From the NCBI RefSeq assembly GCF_031755915.1, contig NC_083387.1, positions 10,747,001 to 10,811,000 of the forward strand: a DNA stretch of 64,000 nt, written 5' to 3'. The stretch comes from Ziziphus jujuba (lineage: Eukaryota; Streptophyta; Magnoliopsida; Rosales; Rhamnaceae). Position numbers and translations under genes: made by a program. Position 1 is the stretch's first letter. The number at the start of each line of letters is the position of its first letter. The notes beneath the pieces were generated by a model. It made no database searches and was not told where the DNA came from. It worked only from the letters and a program-made list of their open reading frames with translations. Below, in pieces: positions 13,027 through 26,053 of the stretch.

Positions 13027-15611
13027 CCGAACAGCCTAATTGTTTGAATTTTATCCCTTTTTGTTTTTGTTTTTTTTTTTTTTTTGGGGTTTTTGGGGAA
13101 ACTTCTCCATTTTAGAATCAAAGTCTACTAGTGGGGCAGCAACTAGCAAAGGGGGAAGTTTGATGAAAATGGTGAAAAAAAAAAAAAACGAAAAAGAAAA
13201 TTGGTGAATTGTGAATATATTTGCTTTTTTTTTTTTTTTTTTTTTTCCAAAGCGAGTTAGAACGGAAGGTGCAGAGCACGCGAAGTGGTTCAGGTGTGTA
13301 ATACGACATTGCAAAAGTAACCGTCAGATGAATGGCACCGCCTTGACTTCGCTTGTTGTGGTTTTGATGGACACGTCACTATTTCTTTTTTCCCCTTCGT
13401 ACATAAGCATAATAGGGAAAAAAGGAAAAAAAAAAAAAAAAGAATGTACATATAGCAAATGGGAGAGTGCCACGTTAGGATTGGAAAAGAGAGAAATGTG
13501 ACACTCGCCTGAAAATCAACACCACAATTGTTGATCACGTGCGAATAAACAATTTTGCCTCCATGATGATGTACAAACAATAAATAAAAGATTCTCATTT
13601 TATGGAGTTGAAAAGAAATTATCCTTTTTATTTTGTTTTTTTATATATATATTTTTACGTTTTATGGGTTTTTGTTTGATTTGGGAGTCAGGAATATTGT
13701 TTATTTTTGAACGTTGGTAAAATGCTAACCAAGGTTGGAGCATCTTGTGTTGTTTTGATTTCCTTCAATAATGTAAAATATCCATGGTTGTACATTGATA
13801 TAGTTTGTAAGAGTTCACTTTAGATATAGATTGTTTAATTTGGTGAAGAAATTAAGCAAAATTCACTGGTCTTATATTATTTAGGAAAATTAAGTACCAA
13901 AAAATTGATGATTTGAGGACAACCCCAAGTGGGAAATTTAGTAACGTTAATACTATTATTTTCAGGTTGAAGAATTGGCTACGTCAAAAGAAGATTTAAT
14001 AGAAGACAAAACGATCAACCAATTACTTGCAATCCTAAGTATGTGTTATATTTCACCCAAAAGATGAGATAAATATGATAAACGTTTTTTTTTTTTTTTT
14101 TTTTTTTAATCTTTCTTTCGGGTTTTGCAAACATTTATGCGGAAAACTGTATATATATATATACATCATAATGGCATTCACGAATAGTCAACGAAAAAGT
14201 AAATGCATATAAATTCAAATCTTCATATCAAAATCAAATACGAAATATCCCTAAGATAAAGCCGGTCCGAATTTGGAATTTTTATAGCCATATATATATA
14301 TATGTATGTAGAAATTTTTTTCTCCTGAACGATAGAATTCAAGGCCTTATGCACAGCAAGGGCAATGAAGGATATTTGAATACGTATGTTGCCACCTAGT
14401 ATATGCTGAACTCCTTCACGCATGATAAAATTACTATATTTATATTTATATCTATATATATACACACACACATATATATATATATATATACTTTTTTATT
14501 ATTATTTAAACATATAAACTTTAAATAATGAAAGTTTTGAATTTCATCTTAAAAGATTGTATATTGTTATGTCAAATAAGATCTCAAATGAAAATCCTCA
14601 TATACAATTTGGTCGTATGAAGTTAAACTCATTTTTTGCATTGAAAGTTTGGAATTTAATTGAATGGCATGATAATCATTTTTATAAATAAAAAAAAATA
14701 AATATATAAAAAATATTATAAATAAATTTAACATGGTCATGAAAATTATAAAGTCTAAACATGAATAAACAAATATATTTTTATAATATGAATGTACTAA
14801 AATTCTGAAATTTAATTTGGTAATTTAAGAAAATTTTAAAATTTTATATTATTTTGGGCTTCATTGAGTCCAACTTGGGGCTGGCCCCTACGTTATACCT
14901 ATTGGACCAGACTTTGGGCTGGACCATTAGATCAAACAACATCGAACATCATCTAAAATTTTTTGGCATGAGCCATAACATATTTTCAGACTGAAGCTTC
15001 TTTGTCTTTTCCGATTGTTGACTTTTTTTTTTTTTTTTTTCAATTTTAATTTTTAATCCGAGCATCCGGCTCAAATGCTGAAGGTTAAAAGCTTATAAGT
15101 AAATAATAAGGATTGCATGAAATTGCTAAAGGCCATTTTGTAAAACAGATTTTTATTTTACAAATTGAAAATGACCAAAAATGCATTTGATAATTCTTTT
15201 TCAATTATAGAATTTAAAAAACAAATTGAAAATATTTTTAAAATATAGATAAATTTAGAACACACTACAAAGATGTGTTACATATATTTAGAAAATTTTG
15301 GAAATAGAGATATTAAAGGGAATAGATAATATTTATCATTTCAAATTCAAAAAAAAATATTTATTTTATATATATATATATATATATAGCCAGTATCTTA
15401 TTAGGATATCCTGATTTTTTTTTTTTCATCAAAACATTTTTTATCAACATTTTAATTTAAAAATAGATTTGAGGTTTATATAAGTTTGATAGGATTTACT
15501 TTACTTTTTTAGGGTTTTAATATTTTAATAAACTTATGTAAATCTCAAATCTATCTTTAAATATTAGCTTCAAAGGCATATAAGGAAGACCTTAAAGGAA
15601 AGTCCATTAGA

Positions 15612-15700
15612 GTGCTGGGGACATTCAATATAAGTGGAACAATATAGAGAAGATTAGCATAGCCTTTGCGCAAAGATAACACGCATAAATCGAGAAATGG
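15612..15700 (+). pseudogene. U6 snRNA-derived pseudogene (copy B)
   Basis: This reads as U6 snRNA along nearly its whole length: GGGGACATTC, then GTGGAACAATATAGAGA, AGATTAGCATAGCC, TTGCGCAAAGATAACACGC and ATAAATCGAGAAATGG. The catalytic ACAGAGA box is changed to ATAGAGA. The G/C-rich 5' stem is broken (GTGCT for GTCCCTTC). There is no T-run Pol III terminator after the 3' end, and no TATA box or USE element at the plant U6 spacing upstream. A pseudogene is therefore far more likely than a working U6 gene. Confidence 0.8.
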
Positions 15701-16344
15701 CATAAAAGAATATATTCGTTGGAAATGTGCTAGTGAGAATGTTGAGCTTAAAGGGGTGAATTAAGAGGTATTGACAAGCAACTTGATATTTAATCCCATA
15801 TCACTCAGGTGTGGATAATGAGATGATTCAAATGTAATGACAGTTATTTTAATAACAACGAGATTTTTCAAAGTAGATAGCTTTAAGCTTCGAAAGAACT
15901 GTAAATTTAAATATGCTCAAATAAGAGTAATCTAAGGATGGATAACCTTCTGAAAAACTCTAAATAAAAAACCAATTAAGGATAATCAAGCAAGAGTGGT
16001 CCAAAAATAATGACACGCATAAATCGAGAAATGGCATAAAAGTATGTATCCACTAGAAGTGTGTTAGTAAGGATGCTGAGTTCTAAAGGGGTGAATCAAG
16101 AGGTACTGACAAGCTATTTGGTGTTTAATCCCATATCATTTGGGTGTGGATAATGAGATGGTTCGAATGTAATGATAGTTATTCTTATAACACCGAAACC
16201 TTTTTAAAGTAGATGCTTTAAGGTTTGAAAGAAATGTAAAATTAAACATGCTCAGATAAGAGTAGTCTAAGGATGGTGACCTTCTAAAAAGTTTTGAACA
16301 AAAAACCAATTAAGGATGGTCAAGCAAGAGTAATCCAAAAATGG
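15677..16344 (+). repeat. 334-bp tandem duplication inside copy B
   Basis: Two units of about 334 bp begin at about 15677 and 16011. Each starts with the U6 3' part (ACACGCATAAATCGAGAAATGG), followed by GCATAAAAG, an AAAGGGGTGAAT.AAGAGGTA block, AATCCCATATCA and TGTGGATAATGAGATG. Copy A has only one version of this unit. Confidence 0.8.
16010..16034 (+). pseudogene. 3' fragment of U6 snRNA sequence
   Basis: The fragment matches the 3' third of U6 (ATGACACGCATAAATCGAGA, then AATGG). It lacks the 5' two thirds because the breakpoint of the 334-bp tandem duplication falls inside the U6-derived part. The upstream neighbour is the end of the first duplicated unit. Confidence 0.75.
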
Positions 16345-16660
16345 ATGATCAATTGAGAAGCTTTGAACAAAAAATTTCATATCAATCTTCTAATACAGTA
16401 GCTAAATTGAGGATAATATCGGTAGAATGTGTAACCTCTTAGGAAGTTATGAACAAAAATTTCCATATTGACCTTCTAGTACAGTGGCTAAATTAGCATT
16501 GACCAAAAAATACCATATAAATCTTCTAGTGTGGTGGCTAAATTAAGGACAATATCAGCTGGATGAGCGATCTTTTAGGAAGTTATGAACAAAAAATCTC
16601 ATACCGACCTCCTAGTGCAGTGGCTAAATTGGAAATTATCGACAAAATGATAGGTCTGCC
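16345..16660. repeat. Degenerate tandem array around GAACAAAAAATCTCATA
   Basis: About four diverged units share the order (AAGTTATGAACAAAAAAT)-(CTCATA.CGACCTTCTAGT)-(.CAGTGGCTAAATT). They recur near 16365, 16450, 16505 and 16585, so unit length varies at about 55-90 bp. The counterpart in copy A (about 12485-12530) has one such unit. No open frame accompanies it. Confidence 0.6.
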
Positions 16661-17405
16661 AGTATAGAGGGAGTCCCTGATAAAAGATTGATTATAGATA
16701 TGTATTTTCAGTTTCTCATCTGAACATCTTTTATCAATCTTTAGATTTTTTCAAGGGTTGAAATTTAAATATGGATTTAAGATTATATGAGTGATGATAG
16801 CATTTACTTTGTCCTCTTAGGATTTTAATGTTTTACTAAACTCGTATAAACTCCAAATCCATTTTTAAATTTTAGCCTTTAAAGAGTTTTAAAAGTTCAT
16901 AAATGATGTCCTAAATGAAAAATCCATTAAGATGTCTTGATGAAAGATTGACTATAAATATATTGGTCAATTCCTCATTAGAACATTGTAATGGATTTTC
17001 CATCACAACATCTTTTATTAGTTTTTAAATTTCTTTTTCCATTTGAACATCTCTTATTAGTCTTTGAATTTCTTTAAAGACATGAGGTTTATATTTTTTT
17101 TCATATAAATATATAATATATTTAACATTTATCAAACATATTTTACCATTTTTATTTTCATAAAATATTTTTTAAATATCGAACATTTTTTAAAATTCTA
17201 AATATACAAAATCAAATTTGTCTTTTTCATTTTACAAATTGATTTATAAAAATGGTTTTAGAAAATATTGCCGAACAGCTATAATTATTTGAACCTTCTC
17301 CAGTGTTTTTTTTTTTTTTTTTTTTAATTGGAAAACTCTTTTTATTGGAAACTTCTCCATTTTAAAGTCAAAGTCTACTAGTTGGGTGGCAACCCGCAAA
17401 GGGGG

Positions 17406-19470
17406 CCTGCTCGATGTTGATTGGATAAAATGATGAACTGAGGCATAACATTCATAGAAGGGTTTAGCCAGATTTAGCCACTTGGCACAAATTTTGACCT
17501 ACTCCAATGGTACTAATGGTGGTGGCTACAATTATATACATAGGTTTTGTATGTATATATGTATGTATGGATTTATAAAGATTTTAGGACGATGAATATT
17601 AGTGAATGCAACATGACTTCTTTAATTAAAATAAATAAACAAATAAATCATAGAACACTACATTTTCTGGGAACGCTGAAGTCAATGTTCTTAGTTAAGA
17701 GGTCACCCACTCAACCGGGGGAAGCAAAAAAAAAAAAAAAAATTAATGAATGAAAACTGTTTTAATCCATAATTCGTATTGGTCAGAAATTCAATGCAAG
17801 TTTTTTTTTTTTTTTTTTTTTTTTTTTGCTAAGAAATATGTTCAACTAGCATGTTAATTATCCTGCATAGAGAAAATTTGTATGAAAAGTAACTATATTG
17901 CAAAAACAAAACTAATAAAAGTAGCTTTACAAATACTTAATTCTTACATATATAGAACCTAAACAAAAAATATTACACTGATCACCTTCCACTTATTTTA
18001 TGTAATACGTCAGCTCATTTTGATAAAATAATAAAGAAATCAAAGAATACTCGAGGAAGATTTTAAACCTTGTAGAAAAAAGCTGTGCATTGAATTATAT
18101 TCGTCGAAAATATATATGGTCAAATAAATAACTAGAGAAAGGAAGAAATCCATTAAAGAAAAAAAAGAAAAAAAAAAAAAAAGGACTTCGGCTAGAATAG
18201 TTGATACTTATAAGAGGACTTATTAGCAAGGACAAATATTAGTCCATTGGAACAAGTAAGCTGACCAGGTGTTTGGAGACATTGATTGAACTGCATTTTG
18301 AGTTTCCTGGTTGTGTTTTGGTTGAATTATCTTGGCATGAGATTTAATTAGTTTGGAGAATTTGGAAGCTGGAATATCAAATGTGCTTTTTTTTTTTAAA
18401 TTTTTTTTCTTATGTGCATGGACTAGATAAAAAAATAATAATAATAAAATCAAAGTAGATGATTAATTTGTTGATGATACAGCTTTAATCCAAGTGGTAT
18501 ATATTGATTATTTTACCCCCCCAAAAAAAAAAAGTATATATTGCTTAGTACATTTTTCAATGGTATGGTTTATTTTATTTTTATTTGTTGGGAGAGATTG
18601 CTGATATAGGTTTTTGTATCTCATTTCGATGCCATTTGTTTGTCAAATATTTTTCTGCATATATAGAACTTGCCCATGTATACAATTTAAAATTATACTC
18701 TCAATTTATAATAAAGAACTATGATGTCAACTAGAAATGTAGTTGGAGATAGTTACGAAAACTTAAATAATTACCACATCATTATTCCTCCCATTATTAG
18801 TTCCATTGAAATTGTTTATATGATATGAAATCTTATATTCATGAACCATAAAAAATGTCTAAACCAAGGGCAATAACCCCGATGGAGTTTTTTAAATATT
18901 GCAAATTATAGTATTCTATATATATATGTATTTTTTTTTTTTTGAGATAAGCTATATATATATATATATGTTTTTGGGTAATGATCGATATGATAGTATG
19001 CTATATATATATATATATATGGATTAAAAATAAATAAAACTTTACTGGTTGACCCCCTTAGAAATTTTGAGATTCGTATTTTATGGATTATATGTTTAAG
19101 TGTTAAATCTTTGAAATTTGCATCCAAATCCAAAAAATATCTTTAAAGTTATTAATATTATTTTTTAATCATTCCAAAAGATTGACTTCATATGCTATTT
19201 TTGGGCCCAGAAATTAAATTTAGAAGTCACTTATATTTAATAGTCACCAATGAAACGATTAAATCAATCAACCTCGATCACTGTCATCATTAATTTGATA
19301 TATTAAGTACAATTAAGTAAATTAAGCATATTAGTGAGAAGTCAAAATGAGATTAATTCCATGTAAATTTAAAACATAACCAAAACTCAAATAATAAAAA
19401 ACAAATTAATCCGTGTTATAAAAATAAAAAAAAAACAAAACTCGGTGACACGGTTTATACGCACCTTTGC
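17406..19470. other. Gene-free AT-rich intergenic DNA
   Basis: This lies between the segmental duplication and the upstream region of the XLG gene. It holds poly-T and poly-A runs (17802-17827, 18150-18182) and (AT)n tracts near 18955-18969 and 19002-19020. I see no supported gene, RNA gene or complete element. Confidence 0.6.
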
Positions 19471-19477
19471 AAAGCTC

Positions 19478-19478
<1 letters not shown>

Positions 19479-19509
<31 letters not shown>

Positions 19510-19923
19510 TCAAAGTCTGACCAGGCCATTGTCTGCGCCATCAAATAGAAAAGAGTGGGAAGACAAATTCAACGTTTTCAAATAAATTTTGGCGTGTGAA
19601 ACAAGTGACAGTGCGGACACCTGATTTTACTCCTCTGCATCACGAACATCATATACATTCAAATATAATATTGTACATTTCGCTGAAATACTGCCCTCGA
19701 GGTCATTAGAGGTATTGAATGTACAACTACATAAGAATAAAAGAGAGTTTGAACAGGGGTTTTCCTGGAAAGTTTTGCAGAGAAAAAAAGCTACCAATCT
19801 GTTGGACTTCTTCCATCAAAACATTTTTGGAGGTATTTGCTTCGGTCAGAAATTCCAAGCAATTTCGTCTTTATCGCGTGGGATGTCTAAAGGGTCCTCG
19901 CAGTCCTCTTTCTTAGTCTGCGC

Positions 19924-19955
<32 letters not shown>
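19479..19955. repeat. (GA)n and (CT)n microsatellites upstream of XLG
   Basis: A (GA)n run at 19479-19504 and a (CT)n run at 19926-19955 lie 0.4-0.9 kb before the XLG start codon. CT-rich tracts are frequent in plant core promoters and 5' leaders, so the second may lie in the transcribed leader; that is inference. Confidence 0.8.
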
Positions 19956-19958
<3 letters not shown>

Positions 19959-20397
19959 TGACTTTCATGGCAGCCGACCACTTTCACTCCTCTCAATAAA
20001 TTTTCCATGGATGATTTCAGTCACCCCCGTCTCCCCTCACCTCCACATTTCTCTCTTTCTCTCTCTGTCTGATCAGACTTAGAAACAACAACTGTAAAAA
20101 TTTCAGCTTTTGCATCTTTTGGGTTGCTGAATTTGGAGTTTCTAGCTCGTATTTGGATGTTTTTAGATTGATGGGTTTATGACAGTTAGTTTTATTTTAT
20201 TTTAGTCTTTTCCTTGATGGGTTTTCTCAAGGAAATGATTAAGCTTTATGGGTTTGTGATATTTTAATGGTTGAGTGGGAGTTTCTTCGGAATCTTCAGG
20301 TAGTATTAGAATGAAAAGTGTCTTTTTTTGTCGCTGAAAAAAAAAAAAAAAAAGAAAAAAGAAAGAAAGGGAAATTTTTTAGCTAGAGAAAAGAAAA

Positions 20398-23300
20398 ATG
20401 GTTGCACTTTTGAGAAAATTTTATACTTTTGCAACTTCAAATCCTCTTCCTGCTGCTGATAGTGATGAAGATTTTAATTTTGACTACTCCATTGCCATGG
20501 AGTATCATGGTCCTCCTGTTGCTTATGATATTCCACAGGCACGTCCCATTGACATTCATCAAATCCCCACTGCAGCTGCGGTTGCTTCAGCTTCTCTGCT
20601 GTCTAGTTCCCTCCCAGTAATCCAACCAATTGTAAGAACAAGTCAGATTGGAAAAAAGACACAGAACAAAGTCAACAAAGAGGAGGAAGCAGAACAAGTT
20701 TCACCATGCTCAGCAATCTCTGCTGCCGAAATAGGAATTGTTGGCGGTGGTGGTGGTGATGGAAAAAGTGTTGGAAGTTCCCGTTTGGTGGAAAAAGGTG
20801 CGGGCTTTGAAAATTACATGAACCCTGAGAATTGGGAATCCACAGAATCTGGAACAAGCTCAAGGAGTCTTTCCTCTGAGGTTTTTTCTCACAAGGAGTG
20901 GGAAGAAGAAGAAGATTGTGGTGGTGGTGGTGAAAGTCCTCAGCATGCTAGAAAGCAATCGGTTGTGACTTTCAAGGATATCAATTCCGATGACATAGTT
21001 GTGGAAGAAGAATATGATCGATCAGAGGAGGTTGAGAGTGCCCAGGAGAGACCTAAAGCTGAGAGAAGTGGGGGTAAAAAAGGGTCTTGTTATAGATGCA
21101 ATAAAGGAAACAGGTTCACTGAGAAAGAGGTTTGCATTGTTTGCTGTGCCAAGTATTGTTTCAAATGTGTGCTTAAAGCAATGGGATCTATGCCTGAAGG
21201 TAGAAAATGTGTCACTTGTATTGGTTATAGGATCGATGAAACGAGAAGAAGGAAGCTCGGGAAATGTTCTAGGTTGCTCAAGAGATTGCTTACTGATTTG
21301 GAAATTGTACAGATAATGAAATTTGAGATATCTTGCAAAGTGAATCAACTACCTGGGAATCTAGTTTTTGTGAATGAAGAGCCTCTTAGTCAAGAAGAGC
21401 TTGTGAGATTGCAGAGTTGCCAACATCCGCCAAGAAAGCTAAAACCAGGTTCATATTGGTATGACAATATGTCAGGCATGTGGGGAAAGGTGTAATTGAA
21501 CTCTGAAAGATGTTTCCTTTTTTTCTTCTTTTGCATAATATGTAATTTTATGTTAAGCTTCTGTTTATTGTTCTGGTTTAATACTGAAACAGGAAGGACA
21601 TAAACCTTGCCAGATAATTAGTGCCCATCTAGAAATCGGGGGTCGCATAAAGCAAAATGCTAGCAAAGGCAACACAAATGTACACATAAATGGTAGAGAG
21701 ATTACTAAAGCTGAGCTCCAGATGCTGAAGGTTATTATGCTGGACATAGTCAACTTTCATGTGGATTATAGTCATACAACTTCTAAAACTTCATGATATC
21801 AAAGTGTCATTTTTGTTGAATTTATTGTAGCTTGCAGGCGTTCCGTGTGAAGGTAAGATTAACTACTGGGTGAGTGAAGATGGGTCCTATCAGGAAGAGG
21901 GAATGAACAATGTAAAAGGGAAAATATGGGACAAGGTACATTTGCATATTGAGTTGCAATAACAATTTGTTTTTTTTCCTAAATATTTATGCATTGAACT
22001 TCCTATTTCTTCTTTGTATAGACTGGAATCAAGCTGGTTTGTGCTTTATTGCTTTTGCCATATCCTTCTGGTCCTCCAAATCCATCAGCGGAAGAAGGGG
22101 ATAGAATTCTTCCAACTCCCTTTGAGGAAAAAAAGCTTAAAAAACTTCTTTTAGTTGGGTCAGATAAATCTGGCACAAGTACCATATTTAAGCAGGTTAG
22201 CAATATTTGAACAGCTGCATCTATTGAAGGAGATATTGATGTATAATAAATTTTTCTATGCTGAAAGACTCATAACTTTGTTCCTTACATTTCTGCATAA
22301 TTGATAAGTGTAATTTGTTGATGATGACCATTTTTGCTTTTCATTATATCAGATGTTTAACACTTTCAAATGATTACAATTGATAACATTTTTATACAGT
22401 TAAACTCGATAAATTTTTATTTTCTTCAACTTGAATGATGATTTGATTTTGGTATACTTATTACCTTCTGGTTATAGGCCAAGTTTATATACAAGGTTCC
22501 TTTCACTGAAGATGAGCGTGAAAACATTAAATCTGTGATCCAAAGCAAGTTGTTCTGCTATCTTGCTCTTCTGCTCGAAGGGCGTGAACGTTTTGAAGAA
22601 GAAAGTTTGATTGAGACAAAAAGACATGTAATAGATCCAGGTTCTTCAGGTACATTGAAAATTGTTGTTATCCTGTTTCCCTTCTCCGTTATGTTTTTAT
22701 GAATAGACATTTTAAATTGAAGTTTCATATGAAGGTGCAAACCTTTTTGATATTATGCTTCCTGGAAAGAACTTCATGTTGATGTCATCCAAATGGTTGA
22801 TCAACTCACTAAGCTGCCATTTGATAATACTTATTTTCTTCTTTTGACCTGGAAAGCTTCATACTTGAGGATGCTTTCTGGAATATATAGAATAGCATTA
22901 TGTCAAATTTCCACCTAACAAACAACCTGAGAAAACAATAAGATTTTATGAACATTGGTCGAAAGGCAGTAGAAACTCTCATAGTGAGAAATATAAAGAG
23001 ATTGAAGCTTCCTTTGACCGCTAAGCTATATGGTTCTCAAGTCAACTGACAGCTTGTGACAAATACAGAGAGCTCTTGATTCTTAGGCCGATGCTTGTCA
23101 TCCATAAACTACTAAAATGATTTTTTGTTTGGAAACTCGGTACCTTTTGTGTTGATCTTCTCCTTAAGAATGCATTTGGTACTTTATGGATTGCAGGTTA
23201 TTTCATACTTGTCTGTTTTTCACTACATGCACTCATACAAGTTGGAGTGCTTGGATAGACACATCCACAAGAAATTGGTAATCAAATTATCAGTGAGATA

Positions 23301-25256
23301 AAAAAAAAAAAAAGAAAAAAGAAAAAAGAAAAAAGAAAAAAAAACGACAAACAAAAGTTGATGACATTTTGCATGACCTGTGATTGGCATTTTTGGAGTA
23401 TCATCTGTGTTCATTAATTGCTAACATGGAATGCAGACCAGAATGAAGTTACAACAATTTATTCCATTAGCGAAAGGCTAAAAGCTTTTGTGGATTGGCT
23501 GCTCAAAGTTATGGCTTCAGGTAATTTGGAAGCCACATTTCCAGCTGCTAATCAGGATTATGCACCATTTATTGAGGAGTTGTGGAATGATGCTGCCATC
23601 CAAGCTACCTATAATCGAAGGAATGAATTAGAAACACTACCTGGAGTTGCTACATATTTCCTAAATCGGGTGAGGACATGCTCTTTAATTTACTTTGTTT
23701 ACTATCAATTATGAAAATATTAATACCATCCAAACTTATGGACACATCAACGACTATATTGATATATTTTAAAATCAATGGAAAAAAAAATGATTATATG
23801 TAATCACTACGACATACGTGTTGTGTTACTTGTGTACTTAAAAAAATGCCGTCCTTTGCAGGCTGTTGAGATTTTGAGGATGGATTATGAACCCTCTGAT
23901 ATGGACATCTTGTATGCTGAGGGAATTAGCTCTTCTAACAGCCTTATGTCCATGGAATTCTCGTTTCCAGAGTCGATACATGATAATTTGGAATCTATTT
24001 ATGAGCATGATCTGTCAATGAGGTCAGTTCTCCTGTAATCATTTTTTTGTATAATAGGGAATTGTGATAAAATCTCTTTATCACTAATTACTAATAAATT
24101 CAATGCAAATTCACTTTCTCTATATGGGCAGAAAATTGTTTTACACTTCAGATCAGTTTCAACCTGGACATATAATCATCAACAGATTCAATGCTACAAA
24201 TCTTATGCATGTTTAAGGCTTAAAATACTTGCAAAAATACATAGTGGAGTCTATATATGTTTTGCCAATTGTGGGTCCATGGACAGAAGAATTTGTTGAT
24301 AACAAAATTCTTCATATAGCTTCAAATTTTCAATTAAAGCATTTAAGTCTGAGCATGAAGACACCCACCTTCTTCAATTCTTCAAAAATACAACAATTTT
24401 ATCATCTTTCTCATATGGCCTTTTATCTAAACAATCCTTGTCTGCCAATCTCTTACTTGCTGTCAACAAATAATAGTCTTTCATACTTAAAGCTTCAGAC
24501 GCTGTTAAAGTTTATGTTTGAAATTCAGATTTGACTTTCTCTCTTGGGATAAAATATTTTTCATAAGAAGCCTTGAATGTTTGTAATGCCTGATTAAGAA
24601 ATGGCTAATAACATTTAAATTTGAGCTTGTTACTCACATCAAGTCCTTGGCAATGCAGATTCCAGCTTATTAGGATACATCCCAGCAGCCTTGGTGAACA
24701 CTGCAAGTGGTTGGACATGTTTGAAGATGTCGATATTGTCCTTTTTTGTGTTTCGTTGGCTGATTACGACGAGTTTTTTGAAGATAATAATGGAGTTTGC
24801 ATGAACAAGATGATGGCAAGCAAGCAACTTTTCGAAAGCATTATTACTCATCCATTGTTTGATCAGAAAAACTTCCTTCTAATACTCAACAAGTATGATT
24901 TACTTGAGGAAAAGATTGAAGAGAAAATTCCTCTTTCTCGATGTGAATGGTTTCGAGAGTTCAATCCAGTGATCAGCAACAATCCTGGAAGTAGTAATAA
25001 TAACAGTACTAACCCTCCCTTAGCTCACCGTTCCTTCCAATACATAGCAATGAAGTTCAAAAGACTCTTCCACACATTAACAGATCGAAAGCTGTATGTT
25101 TCGGCAGTTACGGGATTGGAGCCTGATACTGTTGAGGAAGCTCTCAAAAATGCCAGGGAGATCCTAAAATGGGTTGAAGAGGAACCTAAACGCAATGGTA
25201 ATGAGGCATCTTCCACTAGCATTGATGCAAGCTCTTCCTCTAGTAACCAGAAATGA
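20398..25256 (+). CDS. XLG: Extra-large G protein alpha subunit (XLG), 8 exons
   Basis: Eight exons are placed by frame and conserved protein sequence: 20398-21489, 21593-21730, 21831-21935, 22022-22195, 22478-22649, 23437-23669, 23862-24022 and 24659-25256, giving 890 aa. All introns are GT-AG and all phases agree. Arabidopsis XLG1 and XLG2 are of similar length. The N-terminus has the family motif DYSIAMEYHGPP (about 30-40). An acidic Ser-rich stretch follows, then a Cys-rich region (about 231-274: CYRC, CIVCC, YCFKC, CVTC). The C-terminal half is a G-alpha domain, with P-loop GSDKSGTSTIFKQ at about 491-503 and NKYD at 769-772. The P-loop Lys of ordinary G-alpha (GKST) is Thr here (GTST), as is usual in XLGs, which bind nucleotide weakly. 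XLGs act with G-beta-gamma at the plasma membrane and in the nucleus in immunity and development. The sequence fits the XLG1/XLG2 branch better than XLG3; which one is undecided. Confidence 0.93.
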
Positions 25257-26053
25257 CTCCTAGGGCTTCCTTTTCAACATTCCTCCTCTATGTCGGTGAA
25301 GCGGGGAGTCTCATAATCATCCTTTGTAATGCAATTTGTTGTGTATATATATATATATATATATGTATATGTGTTCACGAGCTCATACACACATACGGCT
25401 ACAGAAGAAGAAAAACTGCATTTTCTTTTCATTTTTGTACCCTTGGAAATAAAGCATAGATGTGTAACATGTAACAAGTTTGTTGTAAAGTACCACCAAC
25501 ATTTCCATCGTAACTATTTTTATAGATGCAGTTTTAATATTCAAGAAACTGAATTCGAATTCCACTCCTATTAAATTTTATTTTTTGTTTAATATTCCTT
25601 TCTGATTTCCCCTTATATAAATTGATTACCCAAGTCAATGAAATCATGTCGCTCTTGTTCCCACAAATTAAAAAAGCTGATTTGGGCTTGTTGCAATTGG
25701 ATTTCAAATTGGATTCATTGCTAAAATTCCAAATCATACATGCTCAAATGATAAATCCATTTGACTCTCAAGAATACCCTTGTTAGTAAAAGAAAAAATT
25801 TTCCTTCATCACTTGCATAAACTTCACGTTTTGATTAAGAAAAAATAATGAAAGAAAATACAACTTATTTGACGTTAATAAAGGATCTCCTCCTTCCCAC
25901 TTCATTAAACTACCAAAAGAGATTCATTTTCCATGGCCAAAAAAATGGCCCTATGAATTATGAACCTCAATACTACACTACAGATATACACAAATGCATA
26001 CAAAAACAGAAACTAATTCTCCAACAAGAGTGCTTGTTCATAGAAAACCATTA
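25257..26053. other. Intergenic spacer with XLG 3' flank
   Basis: This stretch separates the 3' end of XLG from the 3' end of the convergent small gene. It holds an (AT)n run at about 25344-25367 and otherwise AT-rich unique-looking sequence. The XLG 3' UTR presumably lies in its first part. No further gene is seen. Confidence 0.6.

Larger units (their letters stand above)
8729..13154 (+). repeat. Segmental tandem duplication, copy A
   Basis: This is the first of two head-to-tail copies of a ~4.3-kb non-coding segment. Copy A begins five bases after the WD40 stop codon (GAAGTTTG) and ends in GCAAAGGGG. Matching landmarks in copy B include: 8827 with 13250 (CAAAGCGAGTTAG); 10681 with 15053; 11469 with 15108 (AATAAGGATT.CATGAAATTGC); and 13020 with 17263 (TTGCCGAACAGC). 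Copy A holds about 735 bp (10720-11458) that copy B lacks. No gene is seen inside it. Confidence 0.85.
13155..17405 (+). repeat. Segmental tandem duplication, copy B
   Basis: The second copy of the 4.3-kb segment directly abuts copy A. Its start (GAAGTTTGATGAAAATGGTG) repeats the sequence just after the WD40 stop codon, so a piece of that gene's 3' UTR is present here without the gene. The end matches copy A up to GCAAAGGGGG and then diverges. Compared with copy A it lacks about 735 bp and has gained a 334-bp internal tandem duplication. No coding gene is visible. Confidence 0.85.

Noticed and set aside
15612..15700. A functional U6 snRNA gene
   Set aside because: The ACAGAGA box is mutated, the 5' stem is lost, and there is no T-run terminator and no USE/TATA pair upstream.
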